This document shows positions 9,583 to 17,391 of a stretch of DNA of 64,000 bases, in pieces. The stretch's first letter is position 1, and each line of letters starts with the position of its first letter. The DNA is from Phosphitispora fastidiosa (lineage in GTDB: Bacteria > Bacillota > Thermincolia > Thermincolales > UBA2595): positions 1 through 64,000 of the forward strand of contig NZ_JAHHUL010000021.1 in the NCBI RefSeq assembly GCF_019008365.1. The letters are read 5' to 3'. The notes below the pieces were generated by a model. The model saw nothing but the letters and a program-made list of their open reading frames with translations. It searched no databases and was not told where the DNA came from. Made by a program: the position numbers and the translations under genes.

Positions 9583-9662
9583 AACAAGGATTTCCAAATA
9601 GGGGGAAACTTCAATACCGGCCTTAATATTCTTTTGTCAACTTCTCCTGGATATTACTCGTG

Positions 9663-10874
9663 TCAACTATCCTTTTCAAATGCTCTCAGTGCGGCCAGGT
9701 AAACTTTTTTCAGCGGCACCCCGCATTCCAGCGCCCTCTTCCGGCAATCTTCGTACTCGGGAGCCTCATTCACTGTATTCCCATGCAGCACAGCCATCTT
9801 TATCCCTATTTCACCATATTCGGTATCGACTACACGGCTTTCCCGCTTAAGGCAGTACCTGCTCCACCTGCTGAACCTGATTCCTATTGTTGAGGTCTCC
9901 AGAAACAGAGTTTCCGCAATTCCTTCTTTATCTTCCTCATTACAAAGCACTTTCATCAGAACCGCAGGCCGGTTCTTTTTCATATGTATCGGGACGAGAA
10001 ATGCATCCAGAGCGCCCTTCTCAAACAATCGTTCAAACACATGATCAAAAAACTCGGGATTCATATCATCAATGTTTGCTTCAAGGACTGCAACCGTACC
10101 CGCAGTACTGTCAGACAAGCTGTCCTGCAGCAAATCAATACTGCCGCCGGCTTCCTTCCCGATGATGGCCCGGACTACATTAGGAACCCCATAATCCCTT
10201 GTTCCGGCGCCATATCCCACCCCTTCCACCTCAAGAGCCGGCATCGGGCCGCATTGACCCGCTAAGGCAGACAGAAGTGCTGCCCCGGTTGGGGTGACCG
10301 TCTCTCCCTCGTGTTCAGAACCATATGTGACCATTCCTTTAAGGAGTTCCACCGTTGCCGGAGCCGGAACAGGAATCAGCCCATGGCTGCACCTGACAAA
10401 ACCCTTGCCCATAGGCAGCGGGGATGCTACAATCCGGTCAACCCGAAGCAGGTTTAATGCAATCACCGCCCCAACTATATCAACAATAGAGTCCACTGCC
10501 CCCACTTCGTGAAAATGGACCTTGTCCGGTGTCGTCCCATGAACTTTCGCCTCGGCGGCAGCAAGCAGGCGAAAAACCGCTTTGCTCCTGTCCTTGACTT
10601 CGGCTGTCAGCCGGCTGGTGTCAATTATCTGCTCAATATCATGCAGGTGTCGTTCAGAGGTCTCTTCGGTTTCTCGGAGGACGTCGAATTTGATCGCACT
10701 TATCCCGGATTTGATTATTCTCCTGATTTTTATATCATAACCTTCCAGAGGCATTTTGTCCACTTCGTTTTTAAACACTTCCGCATCCAGTCCCAGGTCC
10801 AGCAAAGCTCCGACTATCATATCACCACTGGCCCCGGCAAAACAGTCAAAATATAATGTTTTACAGTCCGTCAT
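9663..10874 (-). CDS. larC: LarC, nickel-pincer cofactor biosynthesis protein (nickel insertion)
   Basis: LarC is the CTP-dependent enzyme that inserts nickel into the pyridinium dithiocarboxylate precursor of the nickel-pincer nucleotide used by lactate racemase and related LarA-family enzymes. The DUF111 hallmark YFDCFAGASGDM is at the N-terminus, and a histidine-containing HFHEVGAVDS motif follows. The ORF is continuous, whereas in Lactobacillus plantarum LarC is made by a programmed frameshift. I place the start at ATG 10874, where GGGAGGAG precedes by 7 bases, rather than at 10895. It overlaps the end of cca by 14 bases, implying coupling. larA, larB and larE are not in the window. Confidence 0.9.
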   Translation of the reverse strand: MTDCKTLYFDCFAGASGDMIVGALLDLGLDAEVFKNEVDKMPLEGYDIKIRRIIKSGISAIKFDVLRETEETSERHLHDIEQIIDTSRLTAEVKDRSKAVFRLLAAAEAKVHGTTPDKVHFHEVGAVDSIVDIVGAVIALNLLRVDRIVASPLPMGKGFVRCSHGLIPVPAPATVELLKGMVTYGSEHEGETVTPTGAALLSALAGQCGPMPALEVEGVGYGAGTRDYGVPNVVRAIIGKEAGGSIDLLQDSLSDSTAGTVAVLEANIDDMNPEFFDHVFERLFEKGALDAFLVPIHMKKNRPAVLMKVLCNEEDKEGIAETLFLETSTIGIRFSRWSRYCLKRESRVVDTEYGEIGIKMAVLHGNTVNEAPEYEDCRKRALECGVPLKKVYLAALRAFEKDS

Positions 10875-12159
10875 ATTTCTTCTCCTCCCCGGCAATAGTG
10901 ACTAACGTCTCCCGGCTGTTGACTTCGGGGTCTTCCCAAACCTTTGCCAGGAGTTTTTTTAATATCCGGCCCACTTCAGGTCCTTCCTCTATCCCCAGCG
11001 AAACCAGGTCCCTTCCGCTGACTGCCAGGTCTTTAACCCCAAGGGGCTCATTCCGGTTTAAAACCTTGTTTATTTCTTTAACCAGGTCCAGCAGCAGCCT
11101 GAAATCATACGGTCCTGCCGAACCAAGGATATCAGCCTCCTGGAGTCTGACCAACCTGTCCAGGTTTTCGGTTCCAACCCTGTTTATGAGCTTTTTGACT
11201 CCTCCCTTACGCAAAAATGCGAACCGGCTCATATGATCAGTCACCAGGGCAGTTACAGAGGCAGCAGTCCTCCTGTCAAACCGGATTCTGGACATAATCT
11301 CAGCCGTCATATCACCACCCACAATATGGTGAGAGTAAAAGTGGCCTTTACCATTACCGTCAAGGGTAAATGTCCTGGGCTTCCCTATATCGTGCAGCAG
11401 GGCTGCCAGCCGTAGAACCGGATCATCAGTGGTATTGTCAAGCACAGCCAGGGAATGTTCAAAAACATCTTTATCATGATGGGAATTATGCTGTGCAAAT
11501 CCAAAACAATCCTGCAGTTCCGGAAGAAAGTAACAGAGCAGACCCGTTATCTGCAGGCTCCTCATTCCCCTGGAGGGGTTGCGGCAGGTCAGGAGTTTCA
11601 CCAGTTCATCCCTGATGCGTTCAACTGCGGTGTTCTCCAGCAGACCCGCGTTTTCCGGGATAGCTGCAAAGGTTTTCTGTTCGATGTCAAACCCCAGCTG
11701 GCAGCTTAGCCTGACCGCACGCAGCATCCTTATGGCATCTTCTCTGAACCTTGCCTGCGGGCTGCCAACCGCCCTGATCAGCCGCCTGTTTAAATCCTCC
11801 AAACCATTCACATAATCCATGACTCTTTCCCCGTCAAAGAGGAGTCCGTTAATGGTAAAATCCCGTGAATTTACATCTTCCCAGGGGCCAAAGCCCTTTC
11901 TGAAGGTAGTGACCTCAAAGGCCTTTTCACCAAGCAAAACGGTTACTGTCCCATATTTGATTCCACTGTCATACACCTTCGAAAACAGTTCCTTCACCTG
12001 ACCAGGGCGGGCAGAAGTGCAGATATCGAAGTCCGCCGGTTCTCTTCCCAGGACCATATCCCGGACACACCCGCCCACCAGGTAGCCCTGATAACCACTG
12101 CTGTGCAGTGTTTTTAATATTGTCATTGCCTCTGAAGGTATAAATTTGGGGACTGCCAA
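10861..12159 (-). CDS. cca: CCA tRNA nucleotidyltransferase / poly(A) polymerase family with HD domain
   Basis: The 432 aa class II nucleotidyltransferase adds or repairs the CCA end of tRNAs. The N-terminal head shows GYLVGGCVRD and the metal-binding pair in DFDICT (about residues 25-50), then RDFTINGL and a RAVR motif in the neck region. A C-terminal HD-type phosphohydrolase-like segment (LLHDIGKP, about 255) is present, as in many Clostridia. The start is TTG 12159 with AGGAG nine bases before it. It follows the efflux adaptor gene by 55 bases on the same strand and overlaps larC at its 3' end. Whether it is a full CCA enzyme or an A-adding enzyme cannot be told by eye. Confidence 0.9.
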   Translation of the reverse strand: MAVPKFIPSEAMTILKTLHSSGYQGYLVGGCVRDMVLGREPADFDICTSARPGQVKELFSKVYDSGIKYGTVTVLLGEKAFEVTTFRKGFGPWEDVNSRDFTINGLLFDGERVMDYVNGLEDLNRRLIRAVGSPQARFREDAIRMLRAVRLSCQLGFDIEQKTFAAIPENAGLLENTAVERIRDELVKLLTCRNPSRGMRSLQITGLLCYFLPELQDCFGFAQHNSHHDKDVFEHSLAVLDNTTDDPVLRLAALLHDIGKPRTFTLDGNGKGHFYSHHIVGGDMTAEIMSRIRFDRRTAASVTALVTDHMSRFAFLRKGGVKKLINRVGTENLDRLVRLQEADILGSAGPYDFRLLLDLVKEINKVLNRNEPLGVKDLAVSGRDLVSLGIEEGPEVGRILKKLLAKVWEDPEVNSRETLVTIAGEEKKYDGL

Positions 12160-12214
12160 TAAAACCTGCTCCTTTGCTGCTGCTTTAGGCTGCTTTGCGC
12201 TGCTTTAGTGTTCT

Positions 12215-13444
12215 TTATTTCACTTTGACCCCTTCTGCAAGTCCTTCCTGATGGGGATTTAAAATTACCTGCTGTCCTTCCTGCAGACCCTTTTTGATCT
12301 CAATTAAATCGTCGCCCTCGACACCTGTGGTAATTTCCCCCAGGACAGCCTTCCCGTCCTTAATAACCCAGACATAATCTTTGCCGTTATCAGTAAATAC
12401 AGCCTCCCGGGGAACAGCAAGGACATCCCGCTCTTCCTGGGTAGTAAAAGTCACATCAACCGACATCCCGGGAGTGATGCGAAGCTCTCCGGGCTTTTCT
12501 CCAAGTTCAGCAATCACCTTTATTTTGTCCTCGGTAATGCCAAGGGATGATACCCGCTCTTCGGCAGCCGGATTAACCCTGATAATTTTTCCGGCAATTT
12601 CCGTATCCTTTCCCGGCATCTTAAACAGCACCCTGACATTATTACCGCTTTTAATGTTTCGAATATCCTTGGTGCTGACATAGGTTTCAATCCGTATTTT
12701 CCCTGCCTTCCCGACCGTAAACATCAGCGTACCTGGTGAAACAAAATCTCCCTGTTCAATACCTGCGGCAAACACCGTCCCGTCTGCCGGGGCAGTTACC
12801 ACTGCCTTTTCCTTCTGCTCCCTGAGCCGGTTTAACTGGGCCTGCAGGCTTTCCTTCTGTCCCTGGTACTGCAGCCTGTTACCCTCACCCAACTTTCTGG
12901 CTGCATTGAGGGCGGCACGGGCTTGTACAACCGCCTCTGAAGCGCTTTCCATCTCATTTTGAGAACGTTCCAGTTCAGCCCTGGTAACAGCGCCCTCGGC
13001 ATACAACTGCTGTGTTCTTTGATATGAGGTCTCAGCAAGTTCCAAAGACAGCTCAGCCTGCTGCAGCGCCGATTCCTGCTGTCTGACCTGGCTGGCATCT
13101 CCCAAAGCGGCTTTCTCCATGCCTTCAATAGACTTCAGTTCCCCTGCCAGTCTGGCAATTTGAGCCTCAAGGTCACCTGCATCTATTTCTGCCAGGCGGT
13201 CTCCCCTGGCTACAGTATTACCTTCCTCCACATAAACGGTATTTACTTTGCCCTGGATTTCACTGTAAATGTCAGCGCTCTCTTCACTGGTCACCTTGCC
13301 CTTTTCCACGACGGCTGCAGCCACATCTCCCCTGATTACTTTTACTTCTTCCACATCAACCGCCTTGGACATTGACAGGGCCGCAATTACAATCACAACA
13401 GCTATGCCCGCCCCGATAAGCCCCCGCTTTTTCCACTTTTTCAT
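12215..13444 (-). CDS. HlyD/MacA-type efflux adaptor (membrane fusion protein)
   Basis: The 409 aa protein has one N-terminal membrane anchor (about 8-27), then a biotinyl-lipoyl-like half (VYVEEGNTVARGDRLAEIDAGD), a long alpha-helical hairpin with heptad character (about 90-215), the second lipoyl half (VVTAPADGTVFAAGIEQGDFV), a beta-barrel and a membrane-proximal domain. This is the order expected for RND/ABC adaptor subunits. It lies 43 bases downstream of the FtsX-type permease gene and belongs to the TetR-headed operon. In a Gram-positive cell it would work on the outer face of the membrane with the ABC transporter, as YknX does with YknYZ. The substrate is unknown. Confidence 0.88.
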   Translation of the reverse strand: MKKWKKRGLIGAGIAVVIVIAALSMSKAVDVEEVKVIRGDVAAAVVEKGKVTSEESADIYSEIQGKVNTVYVEEGNTVARGDRLAEIDAGDLEAQIARLAGELKSIEGMEKAALGDASQVRQQESALQQAELSLELAETSYQRTQQLYAEGAVTRAELERSQNEMESASEAVVQARAALNAARKLGEGNRLQYQGQKESLQAQLNRLREQKEKAVVTAPADGTVFAAGIEQGDFVSPGTLMFTVGKAGKIRIETYVSTKDIRNIKSGNNVRVLFKMPGKDTEIAGKIIRVNPAAEERVSSLGITEDKIKVIAELGEKPGELRITPGMSVDVTFTTQEERDVLAVPREAVFTDNGKDYVWVIKDGKAVLGEITTGVEGDDLIEIKKGLQEGQQVILNPHQEGLAEGVKVK

Positions 13445-13487
13445 GTTGTTTCCCTCCTTGTATACATGCCGCCCTGAATAATAAGGA

Positions 13488-15845
13488 CTAATCCTGCTGT
13501 TTCAGAACATCAAGCATCGACAGCTTGCCGACTCTCCCCTTCATTTTCCACTGGGCAGCCAGCAAGAACAGCAGGGTACCCAGTAATGCCTTGATAAAGC
13601 TGCCGGGATTGATAATCAGAGGCATATTGTAAATCTCGCTTCCCGATGCATTGATAATGGCATAAAGCATCCCATAACCTAACGGTACTCCCGCAATGAT
13701 AGCAGCCACACCCAGAAACCCCTGTTCAAACAGCAGAATCCGGGAAACCTCCCCTTCAGTCATGCCCAGCACCATGAGGCTGGCCATTTCGCGTTCCCGC
13801 TCCGAGAGTGAGATGATATTGACATTGTAGACGATGGCAAACCCCATAATAAAGGAAAAGAATAACAGAATATACTGTGAGGCCTGGGAAGTCTCCATCA
13901 ACTCCTCAAATTGAGCCTTGACCTTGTTTTTATCATGGATTGCGGCAACATTTTTCCCGGTGCGGAGTTCCTCACGAACCGCAGACATCTTTTCCTCTTC
14001 AACCCTGAGCAGTACCGATGAAGCCACCGGAGGCGCCCTTAACAGACTGCTTAGAGAGTCAATGTCCATATAAGCCCCCAAACCCACATACTGGGGTACA
14101 ACCTGCCTGACGACCGCCTGCCGTTCCTCCCGGTCACCCAGGAAGGGTTTGACTGTTACCGTATCACCCTGCTTAATATCCAGAATCTTGGCCATCTGTG
14201 TTGAGATAACCATACCCCGGTCCGGCAGGCTGACCTGTTTTCCCTCATCTGTAAGGAGGTGGTAAAGGGAAGCCTCCTGCGGCAGTCCGGTGATAAGGGT
14301 GTCTTTTTCCCGCCACCGGTTGGCAATGGTCACTGGGACTTCCAGCATTGGCTCGGCACTGATAACGCCATCGAGATAACTGGTTCCGGTAATCGCCTCT
14401 GTTCTGTCCACATAGCTCTTGAGGCCTACCTTAATGTCGTATTTTTCCACCCTCTCATACTGAAAATTTATTAAATAGTAGACAGCATCAAAGGATGCCC
14501 CTGAAGCTACCATAAGGCTAAAAGAGGCAGCTATGCCAAACACTGCCAAAAAGCTCCGCTGTTTGCTGCGAAAAACGTTTCTGACAGCCATTTTACTCAG
14601 AGTTGTTAACATATTCCAAAGAAATCCGATTCGTTCGATGAGAGTCTTTTTTCCTACTTTGGGGGCCGGGGGCCGCATCGCCTCCGCCGGACTCAGCCGG
14701 AGAACCCCTTTGCATCCCTGGTAACCGGCCACTACGCTGAAGGCAGTTGCCAGTAAGGTAGCTGTAATAATGTACTTAGCTGAAACTCTTCCCGACAGGC
14801 CGGGAATATTATAAAACTGCTGGTACATTATTGCGAAATAATATGAAAGCCACGTCCCCAGCAGACCTCCCCCCAGCCCGCCAAGTCCCCCAGTAAACAC
14901 AGCATACCCGAGGTAATGGGTGATTATTTCCCTGTCAGTAAAGCCAAATGCCTTCAGGATACCGATTAGCCCCCTCTGTTGTTCCACCATCCGTCTCAGC
15001 ATGATATAAAGGATGCTGGCGGCCACCAGAAGGAAGATCACAGGTGAGGTGTTTACCGTTGCCTCCAGGCCTATGATTTCCTGATTCAGCATAGAATGGC
15101 TCAGTTGGTCTTTGCGAGGGTACAACTGGGTCAGACCGTAATTCCCTAATATATTCTCCACCGGCCTTTTGATACCGGTAAAACTGATATTTCTGTCAAG
15201 GGTAAAAACAAGGTCATTTATCTGACCATCCATACCCAATACCTGGGCAGCGATGTTGTAAGGCACAAAAGCCACCCCAAAAACGGTGGGGTCAGGTGTA
15301 AGCGTCTGCCCGCTGGGAATCTCATATACATATTCCGGGCTGATAGCGGTCCCGGTAATAGTAAACTGGACTTCCGTTCCGGAAACAATCAGTGGCAGCG
15401 CATCCCCGATTTTAAGTTCATTCGCCGCAAGAAAGGCAGGTGATACCAGAAGTTCTCTGCTGTCTCCAGACGGTATCTTGCCATCCTCCAGTTTAAACCT
15501 GTTCAAATCACTTTTGTCCCCGCCAAAAGAAACCAGGCGCAGTGTCGTATTGTCTTCCCCAGCCGCTTTATTGACGAGCACATCACTGACTATTCTGCCG
15601 CTGACCCGGTCAATTCCTGCAATACCCCGAATATCCTCAACAAGGCCTTGCGGCCCCCTGACTACCCGGGCAAAACCCTCGGCAAAATCATGTTCACTGT
15701 AATAACTGTCCACACTGGTCTTGAGGCTGTCCAATATCAGAGCCATAGATACATACAGCATCAGCCCGATGATGGAGACACTGATAACTGCAAGATATGC
15801 TCCATAGTTGCCCCTGATGTCTCTCCATAGTTTGCGTCTCAGCAT
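13488..15845 (-). CDS. ABC transporter permease, FtsX/MacB-type, duplicated form
   Basis: The 785 aa membrane protein contains two FtsX-like units. There is an N-terminal membrane helix (about 15-40), a large extracytoplasmic domain, three helices (about 275-390), then a second helix near 430, a second extracytoplasmic domain, and three helices near the C-terminus (about 655-770). This is the topology of the long FtsX permeases used for lipids, lipoproteins or peptides. Its ATG overlaps the ATPase stop as TAATG, so the two are coupled. Together with the ATPase and HlyD-type adaptor it forms a tripartite exporter under TetR control. The substrate is unknown; a toxic amphiphile or peptide is a reasonable guess. 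Confidence 0.88.
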   Translation of the reverse strand: MLRRKLWRDIRGNYGAYLAVISVSIIGLMLYVSMALILDSLKTSVDSYYSEHDFAEGFARVVRGPQGLVEDIRGIAGIDRVSGRIVSDVLVNKAAGEDNTTLRLVSFGGDKSDLNRFKLEDGKIPSGDSRELLVSPAFLAANELKIGDALPLIVSGTEVQFTITGTAISPEYVYEIPSGQTLTPDPTVFGVAFVPYNIAAQVLGMDGQINDLVFTLDRNISFTGIKRPVENILGNYGLTQLYPRKDQLSHSMLNQEIIGLEATVNTSPVIFLLVAASILYIMLRRMVEQQRGLIGILKAFGFTDREIITHYLGYAVFTGGLGGLGGGLLGTWLSYYFAIMYQQFYNIPGLSGRVSAKYIITATLLATAFSVVAGYQGCKGVLRLSPAEAMRPPAPKVGKKTLIERIGFLWNMLTTLSKMAVRNVFRSKQRSFLAVFGIAASFSLMVASGASFDAVYYLINFQYERVEKYDIKVGLKSYVDRTEAITGTSYLDGVISAEPMLEVPVTIANRWREKDTLITGLPQEASLYHLLTDEGKQVSLPDRGMVISTQMAKILDIKQGDTVTVKPFLGDREERQAVVRQVVPQYVGLGAYMDIDSLSSLLRAPPVASSVLLRVEEEKMSAVREELRTGKNVAAIHDKNKVKAQFEELMETSQASQYILLFFSFIMGFAIVYNVNIISLSEREREMASLMVLGMTEGEVSRILLFEQGFLGVAAIIAGVPLGYGMLYAIINASGSEIYNMPLIINPGSFIKALLGTLLFLLAAQWKMKGRVGKLSMLDVLKQQD

Positions 15846-16549
15846 TACCAGCTCACCTCATCTGCTGTAACCGGACTGCTGTTTTCCTCAATCCGGTCTA
15901 TCCTGCCGTCTCTTATATTAACCACCCGGTCAGCCATTTTACCGATGGCGGCATTGTGGGTAATTACCAAAAGTGTTTTACCCCGCTCCCGGTTGATTTT
16001 CTGCAGGTAATTGAGCACCTGTTTCCCGGTCTCGTAATCAAGGGCTCCGGTTGGCTCATCACAAAGCAAAATATCTGGGTTCTTGGCAATAGCCCGGGCA
16101 ATGGCAACCCTCTGCTGCTGGCCTCCTGAAAGCTGTGAAGGGAAATGGTCCTCCCGGTCAGCCAGCCCGATTTCCGCAAGCACTTCACCGGGGTCCAGAG
16201 GCGTATCGGTAAGCTCTGTAGCCAGAGCTACATTTTCCAGGGCAGTCAGGTTTGGCATCAGGTTATAGAATTGAAAGATAAAACCCACTGCCTTCCTCCT
16301 GAACATCGTCAGCTCATGTTTATTCATCTTCTGCAGCGGAGTTCCCCTGTATTTAAATTCCCCCTCAGTAGGGGTATCCATGCCCCCAAGGATATTGAGC
16401 AGGGTACTTTTCCCGGAACCGCTGGGCCCCAGGATAACCACGAACTGCCCTTCAGGCACTTCAAGGTCTAGCCCCTTTAAGGCATGGACAGATACTTCCC
16501 CGGTCTTAAATATCTTATGAAGATTTCTGGTCTGAATTACAGTTTCCAT
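15845..16549 (-). CDS. ABC transporter ATP-binding protein (MacB/LolD family)
   Basis: All nucleotide-binding motifs are visible: Walker [10 protein letters not shown] near residue 41, the Q-loop in FQFYNLMPN, the signature LSGGQQQR near 140, Walker [13 protein letters not shown] and the H-loop VITHN. About 234 aa, normal for the family. I use ATG 16549, because AGGAG is nine bases before it and only three bases before the alternative GTG at 16555. It lies 15 bases after the tetR stop and overlaps the permease start. It powers the neighbouring FtsX-type permease. Confidence 0.9.
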   Translation of the reverse strand: METVIQTRNLHKIFKTGEVSVHALKGLDLEVPEGQFVVILGPSGSGKSTLLNILGGMDTPTEGEFKYRGTPLQKMNKHELTMFRRKAVGFIFQFYNLMPNLTALENVALATELTDTPLDPGEVLAEIGLADREDHFPSQLSGGQQQRVAIARAIAKNPDILLCDEPTGALDYETGKQVLNYLQKINRERGKTLLVITHNAAIGKMADRVVNIRDGRIDRIEENSSPVTADEVSW

Positions 16550-16564
16550 TAGCACCGGCTCCTT

Positions 16565-17227
16565 TTATTTCTGGGCTTCAAGGCCGCCCCGCAAAATTTT
16601 CATCACTTCTGCAACAGCCTTTTGTATCCGCTGAGGTGTCATTTTCTGCCAAAGCTCCGGCTCGGCCATGTATTCATCCATAGAAACCCCCAGATTTTCC
16701 AGCAGATAATCTGTCAACCCCTGTCCCAGCAGGGAATGCATGAGAGTTGCCATCAGCCTGGGGTCTATGTCCTGCCGGAGTTCTCCCCTGTCTATGCCGT
16801 CTTTGAGCATCTGTTCAAAAAAGTCAATAGCCATTTCCCTGCCTTTGGAATACATTTCATGCAGGAGCGCCTCTCCTTGCGCCTCAATGGCATTGGCAAC
16901 AACCTGCCCCAGCTGCGGGTGTTCCAGACCAAAACGGGTACCTGCCGCCACCAGCCGTTCCATGGTGGTAAAAAACCCGGCCTTCCGGTCCAATTCCCGC
17001 TTCATATATGACATCTTCTCTTGGGCAGCCATATCCAGTATATATGTGTACAGGTCCTTTTTGTCATTAAAATATTGGTACATACTGCCCTTGGCAATCC
17101 CTGCCCGGGCCACAATATTGGACAGGGATGCCTTGTTATAGGGGTGTGTGGCAAATTCATCCGTAGCCATATCGAGAATGCGCTTTCGCTTCTCTTCGGG
17201 TAGATTAAAAAAGGTTGGTTTTGGCAC
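16565..17227 (-). CDS. TetR/AcrR-family transcriptional repressor
   Basis: The N-terminal 60 residues show a TetR helix-turn-helix: KRKRILDMATDEFA, then SLSNIVARAGIAKGSMYQYF. The remaining ~150 residues form a helical ligand-binding and dimerisation domain. GTG 17227 is the likely start (GAGGTG five bases before) rather than the TTG at 17251. It is the first gene of the efflux operon, and a large palindrome overlaps the transcription start region upstream, so autoregulation with induction by an exported compound is a strong inference. The family is clear; the ligand is unknown. Confidence 0.9.
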   Translation of the reverse strand: MPKPTFFNLPEEKRKRILDMATDEFATHPYNKASLSNIVARAGIAKGSMYQYFNDKKDLYTYILDMAAQEKMSYMKRELDRKAGFFTTMERLVAAGTRFGLEHPQLGQVVANAIEAQGEALLHEMYSKGREMAIDFFEQMLKDGIDRGELRQDIDPRLMATLMHSLLGQGLTDYLLENLGVSMDEYMAEPELWQKMTPQRIQKAVAEVMKILRGGLEAQK

Positions 17228-17279
17228 AATTTCACCTCTTAGGATTAACAAATTTCGCAGTTTAATCCGGATAATTTTA

Positions 17280-17325
17280 TGACCAGACGGCCATGTGACT
17301 TAAAAGTCATATGACTGTCTGGTCA
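17280..17325. promoter_or_regulatory. 46-bp palindromic operator upstream of tetR
   Basis: TGACCAGAC at the left pairs with GTCTGGTCA at the right, and inside these CATGTGACTT pairs with AAGTCATATG (one mismatch). Both inverted repeats share the same centre, between 17302 and 17303. Only four of the 23 base pairs do not match. It lies immediately downstream of the -10 box, the standard place for a TetR operator. Confidence 0.8.
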
Positions 17326-17326
17326 T

Positions 17327-17356
17327 ATTATATATCCGGTTAAATTCGAATGTCAA
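17327..17356 (-). promoter_or_regulatory. SigmaA-type promoter of the tetR-efflux operon
   Basis: On the minus strand a perfect TTGACA and a perfect TATAAT are separated by 18 bases. The palindromic operator starts two bases after the -10 box, so repressor binding would block initiation. Confidence 0.8.
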
Positions 17357-17391
17357 TGAAAATCGCTGCTGAGTGAGAGCAAAACATCCAT

